This document shows, one piece after another, positions 18,685 to 27,206 of a stretch of 64,000 nt of DNA (within the stretch, counting starts at the first letter, position 1; every line of letters begins with the position of its first letter). The notes under the pieces were generated by a model, which was given only the letters and a program-made list of their open reading frames with translations, did not search any database and was not told where the DNA came from. The translations under genes were made by a program, and so were the position numbers. The stretch comes from Tissierellales bacterium (GTDB lineage Bacteria > Bacillota > Clostridia > Tissierellales > VENL01): assembly GCA_028280805.1 (NCBI GenBank), contig JANQLB010000078.1, positions 1-64,000 on the forward strand, given 5' to 3'.

Positions 18685-19663
18685 AATGAATATACAAAAC
18701 ACAGATAATTTAAAACAAGTAATTGATAAAATAAAAGAAAGTAAAAGTATATGTCTAGTTTCACATATAAACCCTGATGGAGACAGCATTGGTTCTCTAT
18801 TAGGGTTAGGCATTGCTCTTAGTCAGTTTAAAGATAAAAAAATTAGTATGGCAGAAGTTGATACAATACCTAAACGATATAGGTTTTTACCTGGAATAGA
18901 CAGTATGAAAAAAATAGATGACAATGAAGTATTTGATTTGGTAATTACTTTAGATTGTAGTGATTTAGATAGACTTGGTCATTCAAAATACATACCGGAA
19001 AATTCAGATTTTGTTATTAATATAGATCATCATAAGAGTAATGATTATTTTGGTGATATTAATATAGTAAAACCAAATGTAAGTTCCACCGGAGAAATTA
19101 TATATTATTTACTTGAAACAATGAAATTGGATATAGATAAAGAAATTGCTACTTCATTATATGTTTCAATTTCTACTGATACAGGAAGCTTTAAATACGA
19201 TAATATATCACCATCAACTTTTAAAGCAGCTTCTAAACTTTTAAGCAAAGGAATAGATATAAATAAAATTACTACAGAAATATACCAGAGTAATAGTTTG
19301 GAAAAGACAAAACTTTTATTAAAAAGCTTAAACAGCTTAGAAATACATTTAGATAATAGAATTGGTATTTCAATAGTTACACAAGAAATGATAAAAAACT
19401 GCAATGCTGATATGCAAGATGCAGACGGCATTATTGAATTTATTCGTGATATAGATGGTATAGAGGTAGCTTGTGTTCTAAAGGAATTTGATAAAGAAGA
19501 AATAAAGGTTGGTTTTAGATCAAAGAAATACATTGACGTTGCAAAAGTTGCTGAGGAATTTAAAGGTGGAGGACATAAAAAAGCATCGGGATGTACGATA
19601 TATAAGACTATAGAAGAAGCAAAAAAAGAAGTTTTGAATCAAATAATAAAGACATTTAGGTGA
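18671..19663 (+). CDS. nrnA: DHH-family oligoribonuclease / pAp phosphatase
   Basis: Cytoplasmic phosphodiesterase that degrades nanoRNAs and dephosphorylates pAp. DHH-domain motifs are visible: HINPDGDSIGS, VITLDCSDLDR and NIDHHKSN, plus the C-terminal DHHA1 signature GGGHKKASG. Length is about 330 aa. Three starts are possible (18671, 18674, 18686); 18686 would remove the overlap with rbfA, but no start has a clear Shine-Dalgarno. The rbfA-nrnA-truB order is common in Firmicutes. Confidence 0.94.
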   Translation: MMKDKMNIQNTDNLKQVIDKIKESKSICLVSHINPDGDSIGSLLGLGIALSQFKDKKISMAEVDTIPKRYRFLPGIDSMKKIDDNEVFDLVITLDCSDLDRLGHSKYIPENSDFVINIDHHKSNDYFGDINIVKPNVSSTGEIIYYLLETMKLDIDKEIATSLYVSISTDTGSFKYDNISPSTFKAASKLLSKGIDINKITTEIYQSNSLEKTKLLLKSLNSLEIHLDNRIGISIVTQEMIKNCNADMQDADGIIEFIRDIDGIEVACVLKEFDKEEIKVGFRSKKYIDVAKVAEEFKGGGHKKASGCTIYKTIEEAKKEVLNQIIKTFR

Positions 19664-19667
19664 TTAA

Positions 19668-20576
19668 ATGGATGGTATAATTAATGTATTAAAACCTACA
19701 GGTATGACGTCACATGATGTTGTGGGCTTTATCAGGAGAACCTTAAATATTAAAAAAGTGGGACACACAGGTACTTTAGATCCAAATGCTGCCGGAGTTC
19801 TGCCTATTTGTATAGGAAAAGCTACAAAAGTTTCACAGTACCTTGTAGATAAGAATAAAAAATATAGAGCAGAATTAACCTTAGGTCAGTCTACAGACAC
19901 TCAAGATAAATATGGACAGGTAATAAATGAGACTAAGGTAAATGTAAGTGAAGCTGATATTAGAAATGCTTTTAACAATTTTAAAGGTGAAATACTTCAG
20001 ATACCTCCCATGTATTCTGCTATAAAACATAAGGGTAAAAAATTGTACGAGCTTGCCAGAGAAGGGAAAACTATTGAAAGAAAGCCTAGAAAAGTCATAA
20101 TTTATGACTTACACATAATTAATATTCAAGATAATAAAATTTTGTTTGATGTTGAATGTTCTAAAGGTACTTATGTTAGAACTCTTTGCCATGATATAGG
20201 AGAGTCACTAAATGTTTTTGGACATATGTCTATGTTAATTAGAACAAAAGTTGGCAGATTTAATATTTGTAATACATTTACTTTAGATGAAATTCATAAG
20301 TATCGTGAGCAGGATAATATTAATGAAATACTTAAGCCTATAGATTTTGTTCTTTGTGATTATAAGAAATTAACATTAGATGATAAAAATTTTGACATAT
20401 TAACAAATGGAGGGAAAATTTCTATTTGTGACAGCTTGTCATTGATTCAGATAAATTTAGCTGAAAATGATAAAGTAAGGGTTTACTGTAAAGGATATTT
20501 TATTGGTATTGGAATAATTTACAGCTACAATGATGTAAAATATCTTAAAATGGAAAAAGTTTTTCTAAAAAGGTGA
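19668..20576 (+). CDS. truB: tRNA pseudouridine-55 synthase
   Basis: Makes pseudouridine 55 in the T-loop of tRNAs. The catalytic motif GHTGTLDPNAAGVLPI carries the active-site Asp, and KRK-like basic and CSKGTYVRTLCHDIG segments follow. The 302-aa length includes a C-terminal PUA-like extension. It starts 4 nt after nrnA, and its last codons (AAAAAGGTGA) provide the Shine-Dalgarno for ribF. Confidence 0.96.
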   Translation: MDGIINVLKPTGMTSHDVVGFIRRTLNIKKVGHTGTLDPNAAGVLPICIGKATKVSQYLVDKNKKYRAELTLGQSTDTQDKYGQVINETKVNVSEADIRNAFNNFKGEILQIPPMYSAIKHKGKKLYELAREGKTIERKPRKVIIYDLHIINIQDNKILFDVECSKGTYVRTLCHDIGESLNVFGHMSMLIRTKVGRFNICNTFTLDEIHKYREQDNINEILKPIDFVLCDYKKLTLDDKNFDILTNGGKISICDSLSLIQINLAENDKVRVYCKGYFIGIGIIYSYNDVKYLKMEKVFLKR

Positions 20577-20581
20577 TAATC

Positions 20582-21490
20582 ATGAAAATTATTATTAATA
20601 AAGATATGAAAATAAGTGACAATACAGCAGTTGCCCTAGGGAATTTTGATGGAATACATATAGGTCATAAAGCATTAATAAAAAGCACAATTGATAAAGG
20701 TAAACAAAAAGGATTAATTCCTTCTGTATTTACTTTTAATGACCATACTTCTAAGCTTCTAAATAAGAATTTAACTGGATTTTTATTAAGTAAAAGCAGA
20801 AAAGAGGAAATTCTTAAACAAATAGGTGTTAAATTACTATATAAGATCGACTTTAATGAAATAATAAGACATTTATGTCCAGAAGATTTTGTTAAGGAAA
20901 TTCTTGTTAATAAGATAAACGCTAAACTTGTTGTTGTGGGGTTTAATTATAGATTTGGTTATAAAGGAATGGGAAACGCAGAAACATTAAAAAAGCTTGG
21001 AAAAAAGTATAATTTTGATGTTGATGTTATAGAGCCTGTTGTAATAGATGGTGATGTGGTAAGCAGTAGTCTTATACGTCAGTTAATTACTAAGGGACAC
21101 ATTGAAAAAGCTAATAAAATGTTAGGAAGAAATTTTACTGTTGAAGGTAGTGTAATTCAAGGTAAAAGTATAGGAAAAACTCTAGGTTTTCCTACTGCTA
21201 ATCTTGAATTAGATTGTAACTATGTTATTCCTAAATTTGGGGTGTATAAGACCAGTACCTATTATATGGGCATAAAGCATAGAAGTATAACAAATGTTGG
21301 ATATAATCCAACCTTTAAAAGTAATAATGTGAATATAGAAACTCATATTCTAAATTATGAAGGTGATTTATATAATAAACAGATTAAAATATTTTTTGAA
21401 AATTTTATAAGGGAAGAAATGAAATTTAAAGATAAAGATAGTTTAGTGTATCAGATTAAAAAAGATATTTCTAGTATATATAATTTATAA
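20582..21490 (+). CDS. ribF: Bifunctional riboflavin kinase / FAD synthetase
   Basis: Makes FMN and FAD from riboflavin. The N-terminal nucleotidyltransferase domain has VALGNFDGIHIGHKAL, and the C-terminal kinase domain has GKTLGFPTANLEL and a conserved ITNVGYNPTF. ATG 20582 follows AAGGTGATAATC and is preferred over an in-frame GTG at 20573 that lies inside this Shine-Dalgarno. About 302 aa. It is the last gene of the rimP operon, before the separate rpsO promoter. Confidence 0.95.
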   Translation: MKIIINKDMKISDNTAVALGNFDGIHIGHKALIKSTIDKGKQKGLIPSVFTFNDHTSKLLNKNLTGFLLSKSRKEEILKQIGVKLLYKIDFNEIIRHLCPEDFVKEILVNKINAKLVVVGFNYRFGYKGMGNAETLKKLGKKYNFDVDVIEPVVIDGDVVSSSLIRQLITKGHIEKANKMLGRNFTVEGSVIQGKSIGKTLGFPTANLELDCNYVIPKFGVYKTSTYYMGIKHRSITNVGYNPTFKSNNVNIETHILNYEGDLYNKQIKIFFENFIREEMKFKDKDSLVYQIKKDISSIYNL

Positions 21491-21512
21491 ATAAAATAAT
21501 TTCAAATAACCA

Positions 21513-21541
21513 TTTACAAAATATTCTATATGTGATAGAAT
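21513..21541 (+). promoter_or_regulatory. rpsO promoter
   Basis: TTTACA (21513-21518), 17-nt spacer, TAGAAT (21536-21541), with a TGA extended -10. The predicted leader is about 80 nt. Confidence 0.65.
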
Positions 21542-21550
21542 TACTACGAT

Positions 21551-21602
21551 AACTACCTTTTGCTATGTTACACGTTACCTCGGCGTTTACTTGGCTTTAG
21601 GT
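21551..21602 (+). promoter_or_regulatory. rpsO leader, candidate S15 autoregulatory RNA
   Basis: The 5' UTR is richer in GC than its surroundings (21571-21602). A single AGGT (21599-21602) can pair either with ACCT at 21577-21580 or with ACCT at 21555-21558, so two structures compete just before the Shine-Dalgarno at 21616. S15 is known to regulate its own mRNA through several unrelated leader structures in different bacteria. This one is an inference from position and pairing. Confidence 0.45.
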
Positions 21603-21627
21603 GAAAAAAATAATTGGAGGTATTAGA

Positions 21628-21897
21628 ATGAATTTAAGTAAAGAAGAAAAGACACATATTATTGAAGAGTATAAGACTCACGAAGGAGATACTGGATCAC
21701 CAGAAGTTCAAATTGCAATACTTACTAACAGAATTAACAAGTTAAATGACCATCTTAAACAACATAAAAAAGACTACCATTCAAGAAGAGGTTTATTAAA
21801 GATGGTAGGACAAAGAAGAGGTCTTCTTAACTATTTAATCAAGAAGGACATACAGAGGTATCGTTCTATAATAACAAGATTAGGATTAAGAAAATAG
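21628..21897 (+). CDS. rpsO: 30S ribosomal protein S15
   Basis: Primary 16S rRNA-binding protein of the small subunit. Exactly 89 aa from ATG 21628, the standard length, with the family segments [32 protein letters not shown] and [12 protein letters not shown]. The ATG follows GGAGG at 21616-21620; an in-frame GTG at 21601 would add nine residues not found in the family. It has its own promoter and terminator, upstream of pnp as in most bacteria. Confidence 0.98.
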   Translation: MNLSKEEKTHIIEEYKTHEGDTGSPEVQIAILTNRINKLNDHLKQHKKDYHSRRGLLKMVGQRRGLLNYLIKKDIQRYRSIITRLGLRK

Positions 21898-21899
21898 TA

Positions 21900-21930
21900 A
21901 GAGCGGGAATGCCCCGCTCTATTGTTTTGG
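21900..21930 (+). terminator. rpsO terminator
   Basis: AGAGCGGG (21900-21907) with CCCGCTCT (21913-21920), loop AATGC, then ATTGTTTT. Confidence 0.8.
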
Positions 21931-21984
21931 TATTAGGGATATTAAAAAAGAATATACATGATTTATTTTAAACTATTGATAATT

Positions 21985-22013
21985 TTGATTTTTTTTGAAT
22001 TGAAGGATATAAT
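21985..22013 (+). promoter_or_regulatory. pnp promoter
   Basis: TTGATT (21985-21990), a 17-nt spacer and a perfect TATAAT (22008-22013), about 40 nt upstream of the pnp start. Confidence 0.75.
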
Positions 22014-22052
22014 AATAAGATATGAGTTAATATTTTAGTGAGGAGGTACAAT

Positions 22053-24149
22053 ATGGAAAAGACATTCACTTGTGATATAGCAGGAAAAAAACTTACTGTT
22101 AATCATGGCAAAGTTGCAGAACAAGCTAATGGAGCATGTCTAGTAAGCTATGGCGACACTGTTGTGTTAGTTACTGCTACATCTTCAAAAGAACCAAGAG
22201 AAGGAGTAGATTTTTTTCCTTTGATGGTTGATTATGAAGAAAGACTGTATTCTGTTGGGAAAATACCGGGGGGTTTCGTTAAACGAGAGGGAAAGCCGAG
22301 TGAAAAGGCAACACTTACATCAAGACTGATAGATAGACCTATAAGACCATTATTCCCTGATGGATATAGAAACGAGGTGCAGGTTATCTCTACAGTGCTT
22401 TCAGTTGATCAAGACTTTACACCAGATGTGGTATCCATGATTGGGTCATCTATAGCATTAACAATATCAGATATACCTTTTAATGGACCTACAGGGTCTG
22501 TAATAGTGGGACTGATAGACGGCAATTACATAATCAATCCTACAAGAGAGCAAAGAGAAAAATCTGAGCTGCATCTAGTTGTATCAGGAACAGAAGAAGC
22601 AATAATGATGGTTGAGGCAGGAGCTGATGAAATTTCAGAAGAAGTAATGTTAGACGGTATAATGACTGCTCATGAAGAAATTAAGAAAATATGTAGGTTC
22701 ATAGATACAATAAAAGAAGAAGTAGGAAAAGAAAAACAAGATGTTTATCTGTATAAAGTGGATGAAGATATTGACATTGAAGTTAGAGAATATGCAACAA
22801 CTAAGATGATTAATGCTGTTAAGACTGTTGATAAACTTGAAAGAATAGAGAATATGGATAAGGTAAAGGAAGAAGTTTTTGAGTATTTTGTTGAAAAGTA
22901 TCCTGATAATGAAAAAGATATAAATGAAATACTTTATTCAATAACTAAAGAAGAAGTTAGAAAGATGATTGTTAATGAGGGAGTAAGACCAGACAACAGG
23001 AAGATAGATGAAGTTAGACCTATATCTTGTGAGATTGGATTATTACCTAGAACTCACGGATCAGGACTGTTTAACAGAGGTCAGACTCAAGTAATGACTA
23101 TAGCAACTTTAGGTGCTGCCGGTGATGTCCAGATACTTGATGGTTTAAGTGAAGAAGAATCTAAAAGATATATGCATCATTACAATTTTACACCTTACAG
23201 CGTTGGAGAAACAAGATTTTTAAGAGGACCGGGAAGAAGAGAGATTGGACATGGAGCTTTGGCTGAAAGGGCATTAGAACCCGTTATACCAAGTGCAGAT
23301 GAATTTCCTTATACAATTAGGGTAGTATCAGAAGTATTAAGCTCAAATGGATCAACATCTCAAGCGAGTGTTTGTGCCAGTTCTTTATCTTTAATGGATG
23401 CAGGAGTTCCTATTAAGAAATCTGTTTCAGGTATTGCTATGGGATTAATTAAAGAACAAGATAAAGTTGCAATTTTAACAGATATACAAGGGATGGAAGA
23501 TTTTCTTGGAGATATGGACTTTAAGGTTGCAGGAACAAAAGATGGTATCACTGCTATTCAAATGGATATAAAAATAGGTGGAATTGATAAGGAAATCCTT
23601 AAAGAAGCACTTGAAAGAGCTAAAGAAGGAAGATTTTATATTCAAAGAAAAATGGACGAGGTGATTAGTGAGCCAAGAAAAGAATTATCTCCATATGCAC
23701 CTAGGATATTAACTATGGAGGTAGACCCAGAAAAAATAAGAGACATAATTGGACCTGGAGGAAAGATTATTAATAAAATAATAGATGAAACAGGTGTTAA
23801 GATAGATATTGATGACGATGGTAAAGTATTAATAGCATCTGAAAATATGGAAAATGGTCAAAAAGCTTTAAATATGATTGAAGAAATAGTAAAAGATGTT
23901 GAAGTAGGGGAAATTTATTTAGGTAAGGTAATAAAAATTGTTAACTTTGGAGCATTTGTTGAAATATTAAATGGTAAAGAAGGATTAGTACACATTTCAA
24001 AAATTTCTAACGATAGAGTAGCTAAAGTTGAGGATGTTTTATCTATAGGAGATGAAATCTTAGTAAAAGTTATAGGTATAGATAATCAAGGAAGAGTTAA
24101 TTTATCTAGGAAGGACGCTCTTCCAAAAGATAAAGAAGGTGAAAAATAA
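22053..24149 (+). CDS. pnp: Polyribonucleotide nucleotidyltransferase
   Basis: 3'-5' phosphorolytic exoribonuclease that also degrades or synthesises RNA tails. Two RNase PH domains (first ending near residue 230; the second has [17 protein letters not shown] and the catalytic-site [17 protein letters not shown]) are followed by KH ([16 protein letters not shown]) and S1 ([18 protein letters not shown]) domains. ATG 22053 follows AGGAGGT, giving 698 aa. It has its own promoter and a strong terminator. Confidence 0.98.
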   Translation: MEKTFTCDIAGKKLTVNHGKVAEQANGACLVSYGDTVVLVTATSSKEPREGVDFFPLMVDYEERLYSVGKIPGGFVKREGKPSEKATLTSRLIDRPIRPLFPDGYRNEVQVISTVLSVDQDFTPDVVSMIGSSIALTISDIPFNGPTGSVIVGLIDGNYIINPTREQREKSELHLVVSGTEEAIMMVEAGADEISEEVMLDGIMTAHEEIKKICRFIDTIKEEVGKEKQDVYLYKVDEDIDIEVREYATTKMINAVKTVDKLERIENMDKVKEEVFEYFVEKYPDNEKDINEILYSITKEEVRKMIVNEGVRPDNRKIDEVRPISCEIGLLPRTHGSGLFNRGQTQVMTIATLGAAGDVQILDGLSEEESKRYMHHYNFTPYSVGETRFLRGPGRREIGHGALAERALEPVIPSADEFPYTIRVVSEVLSSNGSTSQASVCASSLSLMDAGVPIKKSVSGIAMGLIKEQDKVAILTDIQGMEDFLGDMDFKVAGTKDGITAIQMDIKIGGIDKEILKEALERAKEGRFYIQRKMDEVISEPRKELSPYAPRILTMEVDPEKIRDIIGPGGKIINKIIDETGVKIDIDDDGKVLIASENMENGQKALNMIEEIVKDVEVGEIYLGKVIKIVNFGAFVEILNGKEGLVHISKISNDRVAKVEDVLSIGDEILVKVIGIDNQGRVNLSRKDALPKDKEGEK

Positions 24150-24151
24150 AG

Positions 24152-24190
24152 ACATGAACCTAAAATGGGTTTATGTTTTTTCTTTTTTAT
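24152..24190 (+). terminator. pnp terminator
   Basis: ACATGAACC (24152-24160) pairs with GGTTTATGT (24168-24176), loop TAAAATG, then a long T tract interrupted by one C. Confidence 0.85.
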
Positions 24191-24265
24191 CTTGTTAAAA
24201 AGATATTATAATTATAAACTATCCGAATATTAATAATAGTATAAGAGTATTTAGGAGGGATAATC

Positions 24266-24985
24266 TTGAAAATTTATTATTTTAGAATGAGTACCTTATA
24301 CAAATTATTAGCTGTATTAATTGCACTCATAGTCCTAATTGGTTTTGTTATAGGTTTAGTAAATAATAGAACAAAGCCAACCTTTAGAAACTTAGATGAT
24401 GTTTTTTATAAGGGGAATACAGATGAGAATGTGATTGCTTTTGCCTGCAATATTGATTGGGGGAATGAATATATTCCCCCGATGCTTGAAATTTTTAAAA
24501 GAAACAATATGAAAATAACCTTTTTTGTTACTGGTAGATGGGCAGATAAAAATAACGAATTATTAAAAGAAATATACAATCATGGTCATGAAATAGGTAA
24601 TCATGGATATTTGCATAGAGATTACAGCTTATTAAGCTATGAGCTTAATAAACAAGAAATATTAAAAACAGATAAGAAAATAAGTGAGATACTAAATATA
24701 AAATCTAAATACTTTGCACCTCCTTCTGGAGCTTATAACAAAGATACTGTAAGAGCTGCCAAGGATTTAAATTATAATGTTATAATGTGGAGCATTGACA
24801 CAATTGACTGGAGAAAAGATAGTACTTATGACAAAATTATTAATCGTGTTGTCAGTAAAACTCATAAATGTGCTATTGTACTTATGCACCCTAAGGAAGA
24901 AACAATCAAAGCATTGCCGACTATTATAAGAACTTTAAATGATCAAGGGTATAGAATTGGAAGGGTAAGTGATGTAATAAAATAA
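24266..24985 (+). CDS. ylxY: Polysaccharide deacetylase family protein, YlxY type
   Basis: Membrane-anchored NodB-homology protein of 239 aa. A single N-terminal hydrophobic segment (residues about 10-28) is followed by the deacetylase fold: KITFFVTGRWADKN, NHGYLH (the H-x3-H-type metal site), and FAPPSGAY. The usual TFDDG motif reads NIDWG, so the catalytic Asp remains but the first metal-binding Asp is Trp. Placement between pnp and an M16 peptidase is the same as ylxY in Bacillus. The altered motif suggests weak or different activity. Start is TTG 24266 after AGGAGGG. Confidence 0.85.
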   Translation: MKIYYFRMSTLYKLLAVLIALIVLIGFVIGLVNNRTKPTFRNLDDVFYKGNTDENVIAFACNIDWGNEYIPPMLEIFKRNNMKITFFVTGRWADKNNELLKEIYNHGHEIGNHGYLHRDYSLLSYELNKQEILKTDKKISEILNIKSKYFAPPSGAYNKDTVRAAKDLNYNVIMWSIDTIDWRKDSTYDKIINRVVSKTHKCAIVLMHPKEETIKALPTIIRTLNDQGYRIGRVSDVIK

Positions 24986-25051
24986 AGTTACAATATATCT
25001 GGATTATAGACAAAATTCTAGTTATTAATTTACATAAATTTGTTTATATAG

Positions 25052-25080
25052 TTGAAAGATTTCAAATTTTCCTTTATAAT
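25052..25080 (+). promoter_or_regulatory. Promoter of the M16 peptidase gene
   Basis: TTGAAA (25052-25057), a 17-nt spacer and a perfect TATAAT (25075-25080). Confidence 0.75.
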
Positions 25081-25125
25081 AAATTAAGTAAATCATAAGT
25101 CTTTAGAGTCAATTAGGAGGATAAA

Positions 25126-26397
25126 ATGTACGATAAATTTATTTTAAATAATGGCATAAGAGTTGTAACTGAAAAAATACCTCACGTTAAATCTGTGTCA
25201 ATAGGAATTTGGGTAGAAACTGGATCTAGATATGAAAATAACTTTAATAACGGTATCTCACATTTTATTGAACATATGCTGTTTAAAGGTACAACAAACC
25301 GAACAGCTAAAGAAATTGCATCAAGTATTGATAATATTGGAGGTCAGCTAAACGCTTTTACCAGTAAAGAGTGTACTTGTTTTTATGCAAAAGTGCTTGA
25401 TAATCATTTGCCAATTGCTATAGATGTTTTATCTGACATGTTATTAAACTCTAAGTTTGAAGAAGAAGATATTGCTAAAGAAAAGAGTGTTGTTATAGAG
25501 GAAATTAACATGTATGATGATTCTCCTGAAGATGTTGTGCATGATTTGTTATCCAAAACTATTTTTAATGGCAATTCATTGTCATTTCCGATATTAGGAA
25601 GTTTTAAAACTGTAAAAAATCTTAGCAGGAAACAGGTAACAGACTTTTTTGATAGTCACTATATACCTCAAAATATTGTAATTTCGATAGCAGGTAATTT
25701 TGATGCTGATGAAATCCATAAATTATTAGATATATATTTTGGACATTGGAATGTTGAAGGCACAATTTGTAAAGCAGATCAGCCTCCTAAGTTAATGCAG
25801 AGATTAAGCAGTAAGACTAAGGAAACTGAACAGCTTCATTTATGTTTAGGACTGGAAGGTGTATCACAAGGCAGTGATGAGCTATATTCTTTATTAGTTT
25901 TAAATAATGTGTTTGGAGGAAGCATGAGTTCCAGACTTTTTCAAAGAGTTAGAGAGGATAGAGGATTAGTATATTCTATTTTTTCATATCCTTCTTCATA
26001 CAAGAATACAGGTATATTTACTATATACGCGGGTCTTAATGCAAGTCAGCTATTAAATGTAACTGAACTGATACTAGATGACATTAAGGAAATAAAGAAT
26101 ATTTATTTAAGTGAAACAGAAATTGACAGGTCTAAGGAACAACTTAAAGGAAATTATATTTTAGGTCTTGAAAGTACCTCTAGCAGAATGACCTCTATTG
26201 GAAAGGCAGAGTTATTACTAGGAAGAACTGATTCACCCAATGATATTTTACAAAAAATCAATAAAGTTACATTAGATAGTATTAAGGATATAACTGATAA
26301 GGTATTTGATTTTGATAAGTTAAATGTTGCTTATGTAGGAAAAATAAAGAATAAAAATAAAATTGATAATCAAATTAAAGAAATATGTTTTGAGTAA
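25126..26397 (+). CDS. M16 family zinc metallopeptidase (MlpA/YmxG type)
   Basis: Insulinase/processing-peptidase family, 423 aa, cytoplasmic (no signal peptide). The inverted zinc motif HFIEHMLFKGT (HxxEH) is near residue 46, with the distal Glu in the EKSVVIEEINMYDDSPED segment. The C-terminal inactive-like half has the R/Y substrate motif (RVREDRGLVYSIFSY). It matches the Bacillus gene downstream of ylxY. Its physiological substrate is unknown. It is transcribed from its own promoter and ends at a clear terminator. Confidence 0.93.
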   Translation: MYDKFILNNGIRVVTEKIPHVKSVSIGIWVETGSRYENNFNNGISHFIEHMLFKGTTNRTAKEIASSIDNIGGQLNAFTSKECTCFYAKVLDNHLPIAIDVLSDMLLNSKFEEEDIAKEKSVVIEEINMYDDSPEDVVHDLLSKTIFNGNSLSFPILGSFKTVKNLSRKQVTDFFDSHYIPQNIVISIAGNFDADEIHKLLDIYFGHWNVEGTICKADQPPKLMQRLSSKTKETEQLHLCLGLEGVSQGSDELYSLLVLNNVFGGSMSSRLFQRVREDRGLVYSIFSYPSSYKNTGIFTIYAGLNASQLLNVTELILDDIKEIKNIYLSETEIDRSKEQLKGNYILGLESTSSRMTSIGKAELLLGRTDSPNDILQKINKVTLDSIKDITDKVFDFDKLNVAYVGKIKNKNKIDNQIKEICFE

Positions 26398-26419
26398 AAG
26401 AGTAAAAATATTAGAATTT

Positions 26420-26457
26420 AAAGATTACTATTTCCATAGTAATCTTTATTATTGTTT
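26420..26457 (+). terminator. Terminator after the M16 peptidase gene
   Basis: Perfect 11-bp stem AAAGATTACTA (26420-26430) with TAGTAATCTTT (26437-26447), loop TTTCCA, then ATTATTGTTT. Confidence 0.85.
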
Positions 26458-26501
26458 CAAACCTCAAGAAGTTTTGATAAGATAAAATAAGGAGTGGAAC
26501 T

Positions 26502-26933
26502 ATGAAGATAAGAATAATTAATAAAAGTGATTTACCTTTACCATCTTATAAAACTAAAGGATCAGCAGGATTAGATTTACATTCTAACAATAACGAAGAT
26601 ATTATTTTAAAGCCAATGGAGAGAAAGTTAGTACCTACAGGAATACACATTGAACTTAAAGAAGGATATGAGGCTCAAATAAGGGCTAGAAGCGGCTTAG
26701 CTGTTAAGCATGGAATATCTTTAGTTAACGGTATAGGTACAATAGACAGTGATTATAGAGGTGAAATAAAGATAATATTAATAAACTTAGGAGAAGAAGA
26801 TTTCACCATAAAAAAAGGAGACAGGATAGCTCAAATGGTTATAATGAAGTATGAGCATGTTGACGTACAAGAGGTAGATGTTTTAGGGGATAGTATAAGA
26901 GGTGAAGGTGGTTTTGGACATACAGGGATATAG
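26502..26933 (+). CDS. dut: dUTP diphosphatase
   Basis: Trimeric dUTPase that hydrolyses dUTP to dUMP and keeps uracil out of DNA. All five motifs are present: GSAGLDLH, RSGLA, GTIDSDYRGEI, RIAQMVI and the C-terminal GEGGFGHTG. The 143-aa length is standard. The ATG follows AAGGAGTGG. It lies after the M16 terminator with no clear promoter of its own, and a weak imperfect hairpin covers the stop region. Confidence 0.97.
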   Translation: MKIRIINKSDLPLPSYKTKGSAGLDLHSNNNEDIILKPMERKLVPTGIHIELKEGYEAQIRARSGLAVKHGISLVNGIGTIDSDYRGEIKIILINLGEEDFTIKKGDRIAQMVIMKYEHVDVQEVDVLGDSIRGEGGFGHTGI

Positions 26934-27020
26934 AAATCCTGTGTAAATTATATATAACAAAAAAATGAAAAATATGTACAGGTCGCTTAATAAGTTTAAA
27001 TACTTTAAAGTAACTTCCCG

Positions 27021-27070
27021 GTATATATTTTTTTGTATAGAGTAAGTTTAGAACCTGTATATCTATAGAA
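27021..27070 (+). repeat. Shared ~50-nt element, copy 1 (upstream of the Gate-domain gene)
   Basis: Shares a 14-nt identical core, AGTAAGTTTAGAAC (27041-27054), and similar flanks with copy 2 at 28577-28626. Within it, TTGTAT and TGTATA are separated by exactly 17 nt, and the core fills the spacer. The GTT...AAC part of the core is a short dyad. It lies ~100 nt upstream of the sigma-A promoter at 27140 and may be a second, regulated promoter. Confidence 0.5.
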
Positions 27071-27139
27071 AGAGCTTGAATTTAAGCAGTTTTTCAAGTA
27101 GATATTAAGAAAACTTAAATATTTTAAACTATGAATTTG

Positions 27140-27168
27140 TTGATTGTTAACTAAAAGGCTTGTATAAT
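27140..27168 (+). promoter_or_regulatory. Promoter of the Gate-domain gene
   Basis: TTGATT (27140-27145), a 17-nt spacer and a perfect TATAAT (27163-27168), about 38 nt before the start codon. Confidence 0.75.
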
Positions 27169-27206
27169 AACAATGTTGAATTTATTATAACAAAGAGGTG
27201 ACTACA

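Noticed and set aside
26919-26943. Hairpin at the dut stop
   Set aside because: Stem is short and imperfect and no T tract follows.
26976-27060. TACAGGT...ACCTGTA dyad resembling the closing stem of a riboswitch
   Set aside because: No purine, preQ1 or c-di-GMP consensus could be read inside it, and the likely promoter is downstream of it, so it would not be transcribed with the gene.
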